Shown: positions 17,821 through 27,883 of the stretch, piece after piece
Layout: the number at the start of each line of letters is the position of its first letter
Numbering within the stretch: position 1 is the stretch's first letter
Notes under the pieces: model-generated
The model's input: the letters and a program-made list of their open reading frames with translations, nothing else
The model's database searches: none
Told to the model about the DNA's origin: nothing
DNA from: Paenibacillus alba
Lineage (GTDB): Bacteria > Bacillota > Bacilli > Paenibacillales > NBRC-103111
Reading direction: 5' to 3'
Length of the DNA: 64,000 nucleotides
NCBI RefSeq assembly: GCF_013204855.1
Contig: NZ_JABMKZ010000015.1
Coordinates: 62,001 to 126,000 of the forward strand
Position numbers and translations under genes: made by a program

Positions 17821-20800
17821 TTAATTCGGATCTCTATTTCCTTTAAAATAAGCCCAATCTGTCTGTATGCCCACGAGCAGTGCAGGTTGACTGGAGCTTC
17901 CAATCATGAAGCTCCCAGCTTGCGTGCCAATAGAGATCGGGGTGCCTTTCGCCAGAGTTCCCGTAAATCCGTTCAATTGGCTTTTCTTCATAATCCCCTC
18001 TGTCAGCACTCTTCCCGACTTCCCAGGTATGATCCGCTCCAGCGTGATGCCGACAAAGCTCTCGACAGAATCACCGGCACTCATGAGCCGCAGCGTATCA
18101 GTGTCCGTATCATAACGCACGGCTGCAAATCGGGGAATGCCCACCGCTGTATGATTTTGCAAGGTTAGCTGCTTATCTGGCACCTGTGGATAGTATTCCG
18201 TCCCTGTGACGTTATACTCCGCCGTTCTTCCTGAATCTCCCAGAACGTTATTCATTTGCGCTACAATATAGGCATTGGGCTGATTCGTATAATTCTCATT
18301 AAATACGATTGTTTTGGTTGTTCCATCTTCAAATGTCACTTGCAGTGTTTGGTTCAGGAACGTGCAATCCCCCAGCCTTCTGCCAAGCGTATTATTGACA
18401 TCCATGTTGGTGTTAAGGCCTACTTTGATCCCGGAAATATCCCAATACCCGTATAAATAGCCGCTCAGCCCACCGCCTCCGTCCCGGGTTTCATACGACC
18501 CCAGAAGAGCCGGCAAAGCACTGCCGCTGACCCTTACACTGGAACTGCTGCCAGTCGATTTGCTGAATATGGCCAGCGCTCTTCCCCGGTGCTCATCCGA
18601 ATAGCCAATAGGCGTGCTGTTGTTCAAAGTAACCCGATAATCCGCATGGTTGGCATATTGATTTTCCGGCTTTTGAGTAATCCATGGCAAATCGTCCTGA
18701 ACCATATACGTGCCTATAATCTCGGTGTTATTGAAGATAACCTCATCTCGGGTCCCGCTGCCTAACGATTCGATCATAATTGGCTTCAAAGTTTCCGTAG
18801 AAACAATTGTACTGTTGTTGATGACATTCATCTGTGGCTTGGTGAAATCCTCCCGATTATGCACATACCAGCCATCAGCTTTGGACACAAAAGTGCTGCC
18901 ATACACAATTTCCGTTACGCCGCTGGCGGAGCCATAACCCCAAGCGTGGGAACCCACTCCGCTAATTCCTCCCCATACTTTGGCTGGATCTAAGTCGTCA
19001 GGTGGCGTAATTCCCGGATGCGCAGCCACCCAGCTCTTTCGATAATCGACTGCTTCCAGATTGCCGTAATGCTCGATATGAGCATTTTTCACGATATGAA
19101 TCGCATCCTTGTTATTGCCATTGTCTTCGCTGTGAATCGGATATCGCATGTTTTTGGCGGTAACTGTGAGATTCTCCAGATTGGCTGTTGCCTTCAACCA
19201 TAGCGTCGATTGATTGGTAATTTCACTGTTCGTGGCCGAGGCCGCATTCTCTCCCTTCAGGATAACTTGATCCCTGTCGGTTCCTCGCAGCGTAGTATAT
19301 GGCTTCACCACCCAATTTTTCTCCGTATAGACGCCTGGATAGATTTGAATGACATACGGATTCGCAGCGCTGCTATCCTGGATGCTGTCATTAGCCAATT
19401 TGGGAGAGAGGAAATCGCCTGTTCCATCAGGCTTAACGGTCAAAGTAACCGTTTCGTAAGCTCCTTCTCGGACGGTGACAGAGGAAGCAGCCGTTTTCCC
19501 GCCATCCACGGTTGTAACCGTGATTTGAGCGATTCCCTCTTTTTTCCCATAAACAGCCCCATTCACGTCTACGATGGCCACTTCTGGATTGCTCGAGCTC
19601 CAAACAACTGATCTTTCTACCGCGTTCAATGGCAGTATTGCCGCCTTTAGCCTTGTCGTCGTTCCAGGATTCATCTCTATAGTAGTTTTATTCAAACTGA
19701 CTCCCGACACTTTAGCTGGAATTGGATCATTAGCATAAGTCACTGGACGGATCTCCACGTCATCCAAATAATAGCTGTCTGCAACTGCCGGAAAATCCGT
19801 ATAAATATACATCGTCAAATTTGTTATATTGCCAGTTTCATTCAGCTTAAAATACCCTTCTGCTTTCCTCCAGGTGGCAGCATCCATGGCAGGCCCCGTC
19901 ACCATGACCACTTGTTTGGTTTCTCCGTTCACTTTGTACTGCAAGCAAATTCGGAGCTTCTCCCCCGCTGTAGAGCCGTCAGCCAACTTGCCCCAAGCCG
20001 AGTAATAGTATTCTTTCCCATTCTCTACGCCGGGGAAAAGTATTTTCCCATAGGCATAATCCTTGGTGATTTTCACAGACTGATGGCCGGAATGAGACTC
20101 CGTGGTGCTTAGCTCCATAGCGACTCTTTCGCCGGAGTAGGCAAGCGTGCTCATTTCCATCCCCGGGTCTGTCAACAGATTATCTCCTGTTAGTTTGAAA
20201 GGTCCTGAAACATACAAAGTTTCCGCAAGCGCATCCCATGCTGTGTTGTATCCAAACAGTTCTTTGAGCGCATCAGATGAAACAAGCAGGTCATAGCTGG
20301 ACGCTACAGGAATATGCTGCAAAGTTACAGCCGTATTTCCTTTATAAGCGGTAAGCTGATCTGGCACAACCCGAATAACGCTACCATTCTTGACCGCAAG
20401 AATTGCGCCTGTATCATCTCGTTCTGCCAGGATCCCATCCTTCGCCAGAACTTCGGCCAGCGGCAGCATGACGCTGCCGTCCCTCATTTCCAGCGGTGTT
20501 ACGGTTTTCATCGGTTGCCCATTCAGATGCATCTTCACACCCGTTAGGGGAACGTTGATGATTCCGATCTGGTCAATGCTGAAATCACCTGTCGTTGTCA
20601 GGGGATCGAACCGGATGGCTTCAATGCTTCCCGTCCATTTCTTATTGCTCCACATGGGAACATAATAGTCTGTGTAACCGCTGTCATTTGGTTTTATAAA
20701 TAAACCAATTCCTTTGGCTTCATTCCATGTTTTATCGGTTTCCGTAATGAAATATATCTGCCCGGCCGTATCACTGGAGCTATTTTTCATGCGGATATGA

Positions 20801-23343
20801 ATATATGGATTGTCTTCTGCAGATAGGCCTAAGCCAGCCGGCGAATGGATGCCTGGATCGCTGCCCGTCGATGTACCCGAATAGTGGCCTCCACTAACGG
20901 TCACATGATACACTTGCTTCGCAACCGTCCAGCCCTGAGTGTCCCCATCCGTGTTAAAATCCCATAACCTGCTGTATGTTAGCGGGCTGGTTTCCGTAAT
21001 CGACGGAACTTCCACCGTTTTGGGAGGCACAATCCGCCCCTCGGGATACAAGCCCTGGAGTCTTTCCTTCTGCTCCTCAGTAGGCATCGCATCCGAATGT
21101 TCGCCACCTTCCGTAAACACGTTGCGAACCGCATTCAAATAATTGAAACCGTGAAGTCCAGCAGGCATAATAAAGTGGCCTTCTCCATACTCATTCCAGT
21201 TGTCCAAGAGAACCATTTTCCGGCCCACACTATTTGCTGGCAAGGATGGCACAAAGTTATCTTTCACCCATTGCCCGGTTGACTGAAACTCGGCAGGCGA
21301 CGCATAGTATCCGGCAGGACCGTCCCAAGCGCGATCGTCCCTCCCCATGCTGACGACGGGAACGACATCCATGGAGCCAGCATCTCTTTGCTGCTCGAGC
21401 TTTGTCTTCTGCAATTCTTCCTTGCCTGCATAAGCTCCCCATGAATAGGAAAACATCGCATCCAGTCCCGCTTCCGTCTTCATTTCTTCGATAACAGCAG
21501 GTTCAGCGCTTGAATTGGAGATCAAAATAATGACATCATCGAAGCCGGCATCCCTGCACGCCTGTCTCAAATAGTCTACTTCGGCTTTAACCCCCGCCGC
21601 CGTTCCGCCAAAATTCCGCTTCAAACCGGAATAACTGAAAATCCCAATGACAGGCTTATTGTCGATGACAACATATCTGGGATCTTTGAAGTAATATTCC
21701 ATCCAATACGGCACGACATTGTTCCGGAAATCAGCGCTCCCGCTAACTTTGGACGAAGAAGCCTCCCACATGATCATGAAATCGGCTTTATTACTGTATT
21801 TGGCATTAAAATAACCATCATGAAGCGCCGCACCCAAGCGAGGCTCCTTTATTGGCTTCCCTTCCGTGCCTGTTGGTCTGTACCAGCAATACATCTGGAA
21901 GTTAATGCCATGCTCAGCCATCCATTTGATTTCCCAGTCGGCAACCTCCGGGTTGCCTTCATCATAAAATCCAAGATAAGGCACCCTTTCTGGATAGGGA
22001 TTGATGCGATCCCAACCGAGGTGCTGCCCCTCTCTCCACAAGGAACAAGCCTGTGTCCCTACTAACTCGCCACTGGGTGGCACCGTGACAGGTGCAGGTA
22101 CATAATCCTGAGGCTCTGCCGCCTCGTGATACAGGAGAATATCATCCAAGGACATGATCCCTCTATTGGCGCCTTCAATTGAAAAAACAACTTGGTTAAC
22201 TGGGCTCATTGGGACATCGATTTGTTCCACTTTCAATTTGCCGTTCAAATAAAGATCTGCTTTGCCTGTCTCCGTATTCAGTTTAAGCTTCACATGATAC
22301 CAGAGGTTAGGAATATAGTCGTAAAAACCCACCGTTTGACCGCTTGAGTTCTTATAAGCGAATTTGCCGTCTTTGGTAAGCCACTGGAAGACTATTGCGT
22401 CTTCCTTTTTTAGGGCTGCTGAGAAATCGTCCATCTTGACCGGAACAAATATTTTATACTCAAAAATCAGATTTCCTTCCTGAGCAGGAATGGATTTGTC
22501 CATACGCATAACTGAAGTAGCTTGAGCTGCGTTCATTTTCAGACTAAACACATCCGGTGGCTTGGCATTATCCATCTTCTCCACGGCAATCACACCGCCA
22601 TTCGTCTGTGACTGCCAATCCTCAGGCAAGGGACCTTGAACTGTTGAAAGAAACCTTTCATTAATGGCATACCCTTTGTAAATCTTCACCGGAGCGAAAA
22701 ACAGCTCTCCCGTTGTAACATCACCTGTTGTAACGAGAAAGTTATCTAGCAATGCCACATCATGAGTAAAGTTCTTCTCCGATGCCTTCAATAAACCGTT
22801 TACATAAATCTGAACTTTTTTCGTATCCAGATTAGCGATGACTTTAACCCCATACTCCGTATTCGCACTGATCGTCTGGAGATTGTAACTGACATCGCTG
22901 GATTCAAGAGCTAGATTGCCATTCTTCACCTCGAGGCTAACCCCTTCGGTGACTCCGCTTCGAAGCTGCCATTTTACGTCGTTTACGACAGCTGGCATCT
23001 TAAAGCGGTACTCCAGAGTAAGAGTCCCACTATGCTGGGAGCGGATTTTTTTATTCAAGGAAACGGGAAGCACATCACTAGTATCACTGATTTTGAACCA
23101 ACTGTTGAAGCTGTAAGAAATGGCGCCCCCTGCTCTTTTCACATCCCAACCACTGGGTACAATATCCGTAGGCTCATAGGAAGTGGCGAGGTTAGAAAAA
23201 TCTTCATCCAACACATATTCCGCTTTGTCCGGAGAAGCTGTCGGATCGGCATAAACCGTAGAAGCTTCCCATGGATTTACGATTAACGTGGACAACATGC
23301 ATACCAACATAAAGATCGCTATGAACCTGCTCCTTGGCCTCAT
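17821..23343 (-). CDS. Giant secreted multidomain protein: GH99-like (WbsX) plus pectinesterase-like beta-helix
   Basis: About 1840 residues with a signal peptide ending near VYA (31). Order of parts: two concanavalin-like sandwich domains (45-230, 235-410); a GH99/WbsX-like TIM barrel (about 430-745) with CWYRPTG, PVIGIFSY and NWNEYGEG; a binding sandwich (790-935); a copper-amine-oxidase-type stalk (about 940-1055); a CBM4/9-like sandwich (1060-1200); a BIG2 domain with SVVWSSSNPEVAIVD (about 1210-1295); a beta-helix starting VKPDGTGDF (1300-1640) as in pectin methylesterases; and a last 110 residues resembling C-terminal modules of phage surface proteins. The ATG at 23343 has AGGGGGG at 8 bases. 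It is the last gene of locus A and probably attacks the substrate outside the cell. The combination of a GH99-like and a pectinesterase-like domain is unusual. Activity of either is unproven. Confidence 0.75.
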   Translation of the reverse strand: MRPRSRFIAIFMLVCMLSTLIVNPWEASTVYADPTASPDKAEYVLDEDFSNLATSYEPTDIVPSGWDVKRAGGAISYSFNSWFKISDTSDVLPVSLNKKIRSQHSGTLTLEYRFKMPAVVNDVKWQLRSGVTEGVSLEVKNGNLALESSDVSYNLQTISANTEYGVKVIANLDTKKVQIYVNGLLKASEKNFTHDVALLDNFLVTTGDVTTGELFFAPVKIYKGYAINERFLSTVQGPLPEDWQSQTNGGVIAVEKMDNAKPPDVFSLKMNAAQATSVMRMDKSIPAQEGNLIFEYKIFVPVKMDDFSAALKKEDAIVFQWLTKDGKFAYKNSSGQTVGFYDYIPNLWYHVKLKLNTETGKADLYLNGKLKVEQIDVPMSPVNQVVFSIEGANRGIMSLDDILLYHEAAEPQDYVPAPVTVPPSGELVGTQACSLWREGQHLGWDRINPYPERVPYLGFYDEGNPEVADWEIKWMAEHGINFQMYCWYRPTGTEGKPIKEPRLGAALHDGYFNAKYSNKADFMIMWEASSSKVSGSADFRNNVVPYWMEYYFKDPRYVVIDNKPVIGIFSYSGLKRNFGGTAAGVKAEVDYLRQACRDAGFDDVIILISNSSAEPAVIEEMKTEAGLDAMFSYSWGAYAGKEELQKTKLEQQRDAGSMDVVPVVSMGRDDRAWDGPAGYYASPAEFQSTGQWVKDNFVPSLPANSVGRKMVLLDNWNEYGEGHFIMPAGLHGFNYLNAVRNVFTEGGEHSDAMPTEEQKERLQGLYPEGRIVPPKTVEVPSITETSPLTYSRLWDFNTDGDTQGWTVAKQVYHVTVSGGHYSGTSTGSDPGIHSPAGLGLSAEDNPYIHIRMKNSSSDTAGQIYFITETDKTWNEAKGIGLFIKPNDSGYTDYYVPMWSNKKWTGSIEAIRFDPLTTTGDFSIDQIGIINVPLTGVKMHLNGQPMKTVTPLEMRDGSVMLPLAEVLAKDGILAERDDTGAILAVKNGSVIRVVPDQLTAYKGNTAVTLQHIPVASSYDLLVSSDALKELFGYNTAWDALAETLYVSGPFKLTGDNLLTDPGMEMSTLAYSGERVAMELSTTESHSGHQSVKITKDYAYGKILFPGVENGKEYYYSAWGKLADGSTAGEKLRICLQYKVNGETKQVVMVTGPAMDAATWRKAEGYFKLNETGNITNLTMYIYTDFPAVADSYYLDDVEIRPVTYANDPIPAKVSGVSLNKTTIEMNPGTTTRLKAAILPLNAVERSVVWSSSNPEVAIVDVNGAVYGKKEGIAQITVTTVDGGKTAASSVTVREGAYETVTLTVKPDGTGDFLSPKLANDSIQDSSAANPYVIQIYPGVYTEKNWVVKPYTTLRGTDRDQVILKGENAASATNSEITNQSTLWLKATANLENLTVTAKNMRYPIHSEDNGNNKDAIHIVKNAHIEHYGNLEAVDYRKSWVAAHPGITPPDDLDPAKVWGGISGVGSHAWGYGSASGVTEIVYGSTFVSKADGWYVHNREDFTKPQMNVINNSTIVSTETLKPIMIESLGSGTRDEVIFNNTEIIGTYMVQDDLPWITQKPENQYANHADYRVTLNNSTPIGYSDEHRGRALAIFSKSTGSSSSVRVSGSALPALLGSYETRDGGGGLSGYLYGYWDISGIKVGLNTNMDVNNTLGRRLGDCTFLNQTLQVTFEDGTTKTIVFNENYTNQPNAYIVAQMNNVLGDSGRTAEYNVTGTEYYPQVPDKQLTLQNHTAVGIPRFAAVRYDTDTDTLRLMSAGDSVESFVGITLERIIPGKSGRVLTEGIMKKSQLNGFTGTLAKGTPISIGTQAGSFMIGSSSQPALLVGIQTDWAYFKGNRDPN

Positions 23344-23359
23344 ATCACTTGCCCCCCCT

Positions 23360-24391
23360 TCACGATTCAATATGCTCGTGCATCTCCTGGCATAACATCA
23401 GCAAGGCAATCCCTTGGCCCCATGGCATGATCAAGTCCCGAGGAATCGCATTGTATTCCTCTATACTTTGTTGAATGCCCGTTCCTGCCGAAACACTCGT
23501 CACCGTCCCTTCCTCCGTAATACGCCGAAGTACAGCCTTATAGCCTTTCTCCGCGCAGCGCAAGTATTTGCGGTCCAAATACCCCATCTGCACACTCTTC
23601 CATATGCCATATACAAAGCCCGCCGTGGCGGAGGTTTCCTCATAGGAGGAGGCATCATTTAGAATAGTTGGCCACAAGCCCGTGTCATTTTGAACAACTG
23701 CCAGTACTTCGACTTGCCGCTGAATTCTCCCGAAAAACCATGCCTTCTCCTGCTCATAACCTTCCAAGGTTGTGAATATTTCCGGAATGCTGATCGTGAC
23801 CCAGCTGTTTCCCCTGGCCCAGAGACAACCGCTGAGATGATCGTTGCCTGACAAGCTGTAGCCATGATAAAGCAAGCCATTGTCCCCGGTTTGCAGGCAT
23901 TCGATATGAAGCCTAGCCTGCAGCAGCCCTTCCTCGATATAAGCCGCATTATTCACCAACTGGCCCAGCTCGGTTAGGAATACCCCGGCCATAAATACGG
24001 TATCGACCCACATCTCTCCGGCAAACTTATCGTTAATGACGGTATGCTCAAGAGCCCCGTTGGACAGCCTTGGAGCTTCCTTCATCAGCCAACTGGCGAA
24101 TTTTTCGGCAAAATCTAGATAATGGGGTTCTCCTGTTTCTCGATAAAGCAGCAAAACGGAGAGCAGCGGTGCAGTGGTATTGATGTTATACGCAATCTTC
24201 TGGCTTTGCGCCATGTTAGCGTCGATGAACGTCTTGATGAAGTTATAAATCTTCTGGCTTCCTGTCGTCTCATAAACTTTCCGCAATCCGTACAAAGCGA
24301 CGCCTGCCCCCCAGTCCCAATCGCCCTTCCTGTCTACATTAAAATCCATCCTCATCGTTGTTTGCGCCACTTGCTCCAATATTCCTTTCAA
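23360..24391 (-). CDS. GH105 unsaturated glucuronyl/galacturonyl hydrolase (YteR-like)
   Basis: About 343 residues forming an alpha/alpha barrel of family GH105 (GH88/105 clan). Key marks are WDWGAGVALYGL, the catalytic aspartate in MWVDTVFM (D130), the LLYHGY histidine, and WARGNSW, all in the order seen in YteR. These enzymes hydrate the 4,5-double bond left by polysaccharide lyases and so release the unsaturated uronic acid from short oligosaccharides inside the cell. Its presence implies that the locus A substrate is a uronic-acid polymer cut by a lyase. The start is taken as TTG at 24391 because GGAGG lies 8 bases upstream. The gene is tightly packed between the barrel enzyme and the giant secreted protein. 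Confidence 0.88.
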   Translation of the reverse strand: MKGILEQVAQTTMRMDFNVDRKGDWDWGAGVALYGLRKVYETTGSQKIYNFIKTFIDANMAQSQKIAYNINTTAPLLSVLLLYRETGEPHYLDFAEKFASWLMKEAPRLSNGALEHTVINDKFAGEMWVDTVFMAGVFLTELGQLVNNAAYIEEGLLQARLHIECLQTGDNGLLYHGYSLSGNDHLSGCLWARGNSWVTISIPEIFTTLEGYEQEKAWFFGRIQRQVEVLAVVQNDTGLWPTILNDASSYEETSATAGFVYGIWKSVQMGYLDRKYLRCAEKGYKAVLRRITEEGTVTSVSAGTGIQQSIEEYNAIPRDLIMPWGQGIALLMLCQEMHEHIES

Positions 24392-24406
24392 TTTACACAC
24401 CTCCGG

Positions 24407-26161
24407 TTATTCATGTTTGATCGTTATTTGGTTAAAATCGTAAATGACCTTATTTCCATTCGATCTCACTTCAATCACTCCACTGTTAAAAGCGGAAACC
24501 ATATAGGGTCCGTTATAGGTCGGATAAGGAAAGATCACCGTTTCTCCTTGTACCGTTCGCATGGTTTGGTTCATAGATAACTCCCCCACTTGAAAGGAGC
24601 AGTACGTTAACTGCATTCGGACAGAATCGAAATCTAGGCGGTTCAGCAACATCATCCTGCGAAACGACGCAAAATCCTCATAGGTCCGATCATCCCCCAC
24701 TTCGCAAATAATCGCATTGCGCCTTCCATGGCTGATGACTTCCCTTCCGGCGAATTCACCTTCTGTTGTCCAGTTATAGCCATTGTGGATAAATAAGCAG
24801 ATGTAAACCCCTGATTTTCGCAGGAAAAGGTAGTTGCCTTCTTCCTCCACCTCATCAAAGGCATCCCTCGGAACATGGACGTGAATCCAATGCATCGCTT
24901 GTGTCTCTGGAATCTGATACATGGCCATCACGACATTTTTTTCGCCGAAAAAGTGGCCGCAGCCGCAGCCCAAATCTCCCGTCCAGTAGCCATGCTCGCT
25001 TCCTTCTGTGCCGTGATTCCCTGGATGATGACTGAAAATTTTCAAGTCGGTTGCCTCTGGAAAACTTAAATCCCACTGGTGCTGCTGATGATGGGCATAC
25101 CAGCCCGCTTCGCTGCCCGGAGCGTAGGCATCTTGATAATTCACGGCCCCCATAATAAAGCGGGGTGTGTAATAGGTATATTTATTGATGCTTCCATCCT
25201 CTTGCGGCAGCTGCTTGTGCGGCGTTTCACAGGTGATACAGTGTAAATGCTTGCTTTCTTGATGAACGTAAACCTTCGTTCGCCCCAGTGCAATCTCATA
25301 AATCTGCTGAGAGGGCCGATAACTCGAGCAAATGGCAGCAATCAGGCAGGGAGCCTGAATCATCGCTCTGTAGCTATGCCCGAAATACAGCTCATACATA
25401 GGGAATGTACCGCTGCGGGCATGATCTAAGGCGACAGGCGCATAGATGCGGCCATGTGCACCACCGTACAAACCGTCGAGGCTATCGCATACCATGTCCA
25501 GCAGCAATACATCCAGCATCATCCGGGCAAGCTTAACCAGTTCCGGGTCATTGGCATAATCATAAAGACACAGCAGACACTCCATGACTTCCGGCATGTA
25601 GCTGGAGGAATCAAACTCCGCCCATCCCCGCTTGGCGCGAAAAACAAGGTAATCCCGGAGGAAGTTCCCTTCCTCCTCCAGAAGCTCCCTGCCTTCTTTT
25701 CCATACGCCTTGAAGCACTCCAGCGGAAACTTCTGTGCGGCTAGATACCGCGACGTATGGAAAAGCAGCATATGATTCTCCGACTTGTATTTGCTTTCAA
25801 AATCATCATGCAGATAAAAATTTCGGATGGCGCTGCAAGTCTGTTCCTCCAAAAGCCCAACCGATTCAAACTGGTACAGGGCGCGTATAAGCTTTATCGC
25901 GGCAAAATCCGATTCTCCTTGCGGATCGCGTCCATACAGATGCGGGTGCTTAAACCACTCAGCCGAGCGCACCAAACTCTGATTGCTTGCCTCTACATAC
26001 ATGGCTTTACTTAGGTTCGCTATGGCGATGCCTCCGTATAGATCCTTGGACAAATCCTGCTGGATTTGCTTATCGAGCAAGTAGGCGCTTCTTTCTTCGA
26101 AGCTCAGGATGGCCTTGCCTGCCAGAAGCTTTGCATCGCCGGACAATTGAATGAAATCCAT
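24407..26161 (-). CDS. Predicted helical-barrel plus sandwich enzyme of polysaccharide locus A, family unknown
   Basis: A 584-residue protein without signal peptide. The first 290 residues are helical with paired segments, suggesting an alpha/alpha toroid; the remainder is rich in strands and aromatic residues, as in the sandwich domains of polysaccharide lyases. Likely active-site marks are N129-H130 (SENH), E182-F-D-S...Y188 (AEFDSSSY) and H236 in GGAHGRIY. The same three motifs, in the same order, occur in the locus B enzyme at 48213-49949 (N175, LEYNSPAY, SGPHARSY). Lyases of this general fold use Asn, His and Tyr. With a GH105 gene next in the operon, a lyase making unsaturated ends is the best guess. 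I cannot place it in a named PL or GH family. Confidence 0.6.
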   Translation of the reverse strand: MDFIQLSGDAKLLAGKAILSFEERSAYLLDKQIQQDLSKDLYGGIAIANLSKAMYVEASNQSLVRSAEWFKHPHLYGRDPQGESDFAAIKLIRALYQFESVGLLEEQTCSAIRNFYLHDDFESKYKSENHMLLFHTSRYLAAQKFPLECFKAYGKEGRELLEEEGNFLRDYLVFRAKRGWAEFDSSSYMPEVMECLLCLYDYANDPELVKLARMMLDVLLLDMVCDSLDGLYGGAHGRIYAPVALDHARSGTFPMYELYFGHSYRAMIQAPCLIAAICSSYRPSQQIYEIALGRTKVYVHQESKHLHCITCETPHKQLPQEDGSINKYTYYTPRFIMGAVNYQDAYAPGSEAGWYAHHQQHQWDLSFPEATDLKIFSHHPGNHGTEGSEHGYWTGDLGCGCGHFFGEKNVVMAMYQIPETQAMHWIHVHVPRDAFDEVEEEGNYLFLRKSGVYICLFIHNGYNWTTEGEFAGREVISHGRRNAIICEVGDDRTYEDFASFRRMMLLNRLDFDSVRMQLTYCSFQVGELSMNQTMRTVQGETVIFPYPTYNGPYMVSAFNSGVIEVRSNGNKVIYDFNQITIKHE

Positions 26162-26175
26162 GTTATCTCACCTTA

Positions 26176-27816
26176 TTATTTTTTGGCTAGAAATTGGTAA
26201 ATATCTTTGGTCAGGAACGCATTCTTTTTATTTTGCTCATACCACTTCGCGTACCAATCCAGCGTTTGATTTTGTCCAATCTTCTGTTTCAAGCTTTTCA
26301 GGTCGTTCATCGCTTGATCAACCGTATAGCTGCCCCCGCTAACGACTGTCTTGGCGATCATGTCCTTGCTTTGCTGAGTCCAATCGTTGTTAATTTTGAG
26401 CAAATCAGCCGGAAGCGTTGGCATATGCTCAAGATGAGTTAGCGTATATAGCGGAATGGCCGGATTCTCGTACAGATCGCGGGTTTCATTTTTGATTTTG
26501 CTCCATTCCTCGGCATTCGGAATCTCCTTGTTAACAACTGGAATATTACAAATCTCTTTGGAATCAATCGTTGTCGCTGACATGTACAAATCCGTGTTAT
26601 ACCCGATTTCAATTTTGCGCAAATCCGGATTAATCGCTCTCGGACATCCAAGCTCATCATTTTTCCAATGGACGTTTTCCGTGCCGAACTTGAGTGTTTT
26701 CCAGGTCTTCTCAGCCAACATGAAGTCCATCTCTTTCATGGCAGCGGCCGGATCTTTGGAGCCCGCATACACGACTGTCGTCATCTGAAGCGGATTCAGC
26801 ATTCTGATCGTGTATTGTCCGAATTCTGTCTTCGGCATGAGCATTGGGGCTATCGCTGCCTCTTTATTCGTGCTGCGAAGCGTCGTCAGAAAATCAACAT
26901 TCGCGTTGTCAGCCACATAGATGCCAAGCTTGCCGGACAGAAAATCTTTTTTCGCCTTCTCTCCGTTTTTATCCGTCAAATAATCACGATCTACGACTCC
27001 TTCGTCAAACAATCGTTTCTTGAAGGAAACGGCCGCTTTCATTCTCGCCTCATCTTCGACCAGCTTGTCATCTTTAATAAACATCGAATTGCCATGCATG
27101 GCATCAATCGCCTCATCGCCTAAATAAGCGAGCGAATAGCCGTACGTATCCTTTTTCCCATTACCGTCGGGATCCTGCTCTGTGAACGCTTTCGCTACTT
27201 TAAGCAGTTCATCCGGTGTTTGGGGGATGGGCAGCGAAAGTTTTTTCAGCCAGTCGGTGCGGATGAAGACAGCTACTTGCACGGAACTGGGAATCACACG
27301 GCCCATTTCGTACATTTTACCGTCAGGCTTCGTGCCGATCTTGCGCAGAATCGGATACTTTTCCAGCATAGCGGTGTAGTTCGGCGCATATTGCTTGACC
27401 AGATCATCCAGAGGCAGCAGCTGCTTCTGACTGTAGAGCTGATCCCGGTAGCCCGTTTCAAACTCATTGATCACGTCTGGCGCTTCCCCGGAAGCAAATA
27501 GCGTATTGAATTTCTGCTTGGATTCAAACCTCGGTACGGCAACAAATTCCACATCTGCTGGCCCGTTTTCATTTATCCATTTCGTCCAGCGATTGTTCGT
27601 AATCGAGCCTTCCGCCGCTGGCGTATTGCCACGGTCATAGAGCGACATTTTGATTTTGCCCCGTTTCTCAGGTGCTGCTGATGCCCCCGCTTTGGTTGGG
27701 GAAACGGCAGTTCCACTGCTCTTTTCTTCCGGTTCACTGCAACCAGCAGCTACCGTCCCTGCCGCCAACAAAGTAACCACTGCCAATAACGTACTTTTCT
27801 TCCTATAGTCGCCCAC
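26176..27816 (-). CDS. Oligosaccharide ABC transporter binding lipoprotein (LplA-like)
   Basis: About 546 residues; lipobox ending AAGC gives a diacylated Cys26, then a Ser/Thr/Ala-rich linker. The mature part is a large class of extracellular solute-binding protein related to LplA/YtcQ (DRGNTPAAEG, NNRWTKWIN, ASGEAPDVI, VFIRTDWL, DPDGNGKKDTYGY). It binds oligosaccharides for the permeases encoded just upstream. The GTG at 27816 is 9 bases from AGGGG, whereas the ATG at 27825 abuts that site, so the GTG is preferred. The locus B protein at 50041 shares the DRGxxxxAEG and NNRWTKWINEN motifs, so the two are paralogues. Confidence 0.88.
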   Translation of the reverse strand: MGDYRKKSTLLAVVTLLAAGTVAAGCSEPEEKSSGTAVSPTKAGASAAPEKRGKIKMSLYDRGNTPAAEGSITNNRWTKWINENGPADVEFVAVPRFESKQKFNTLFASGEAPDVINEFETGYRDQLYSQKQLLPLDDLVKQYAPNYTAMLEKYPILRKIGTKPDGKMYEMGRVIPSSVQVAVFIRTDWLKKLSLPIPQTPDELLKVAKAFTEQDPDGNGKKDTYGYSLAYLGDEAIDAMHGNSMFIKDDKLVEDEARMKAAVSFKKRLFDEGVVDRDYLTDKNGEKAKKDFLSGKLGIYVADNANVDFLTTLRSTNKEAAIAPMLMPKTEFGQYTIRMLNPLQMTTVVYAGSKDPAAAMKEMDFMLAEKTWKTLKFGTENVHWKNDELGCPRAINPDLRKIEIGYNTDLYMSATTIDSKEICNIPVVNKEIPNAEEWSKIKNETRDLYENPAIPLYTLTHLEHMPTLPADLLKINNDWTQQSKDMIAKTVVSGGSYTVDQAMNDLKSLKQKIGQNQTLDWYAKWYEQNKKNAFLTKDIYQFLAKK

Positions 27817-27883
27817 TTTTTTCATCCCCTTTTGTATGTATCAACTTGATTCCTAATGCCATTATCCGATCACGATTTCTTGA

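Noticed and set aside
17590..18168. 192-codon plus-strand frame at the end of locus A
   Set aside because: It overlaps the terminator and the 3' end of the giant gene and has no protein-like pattern.
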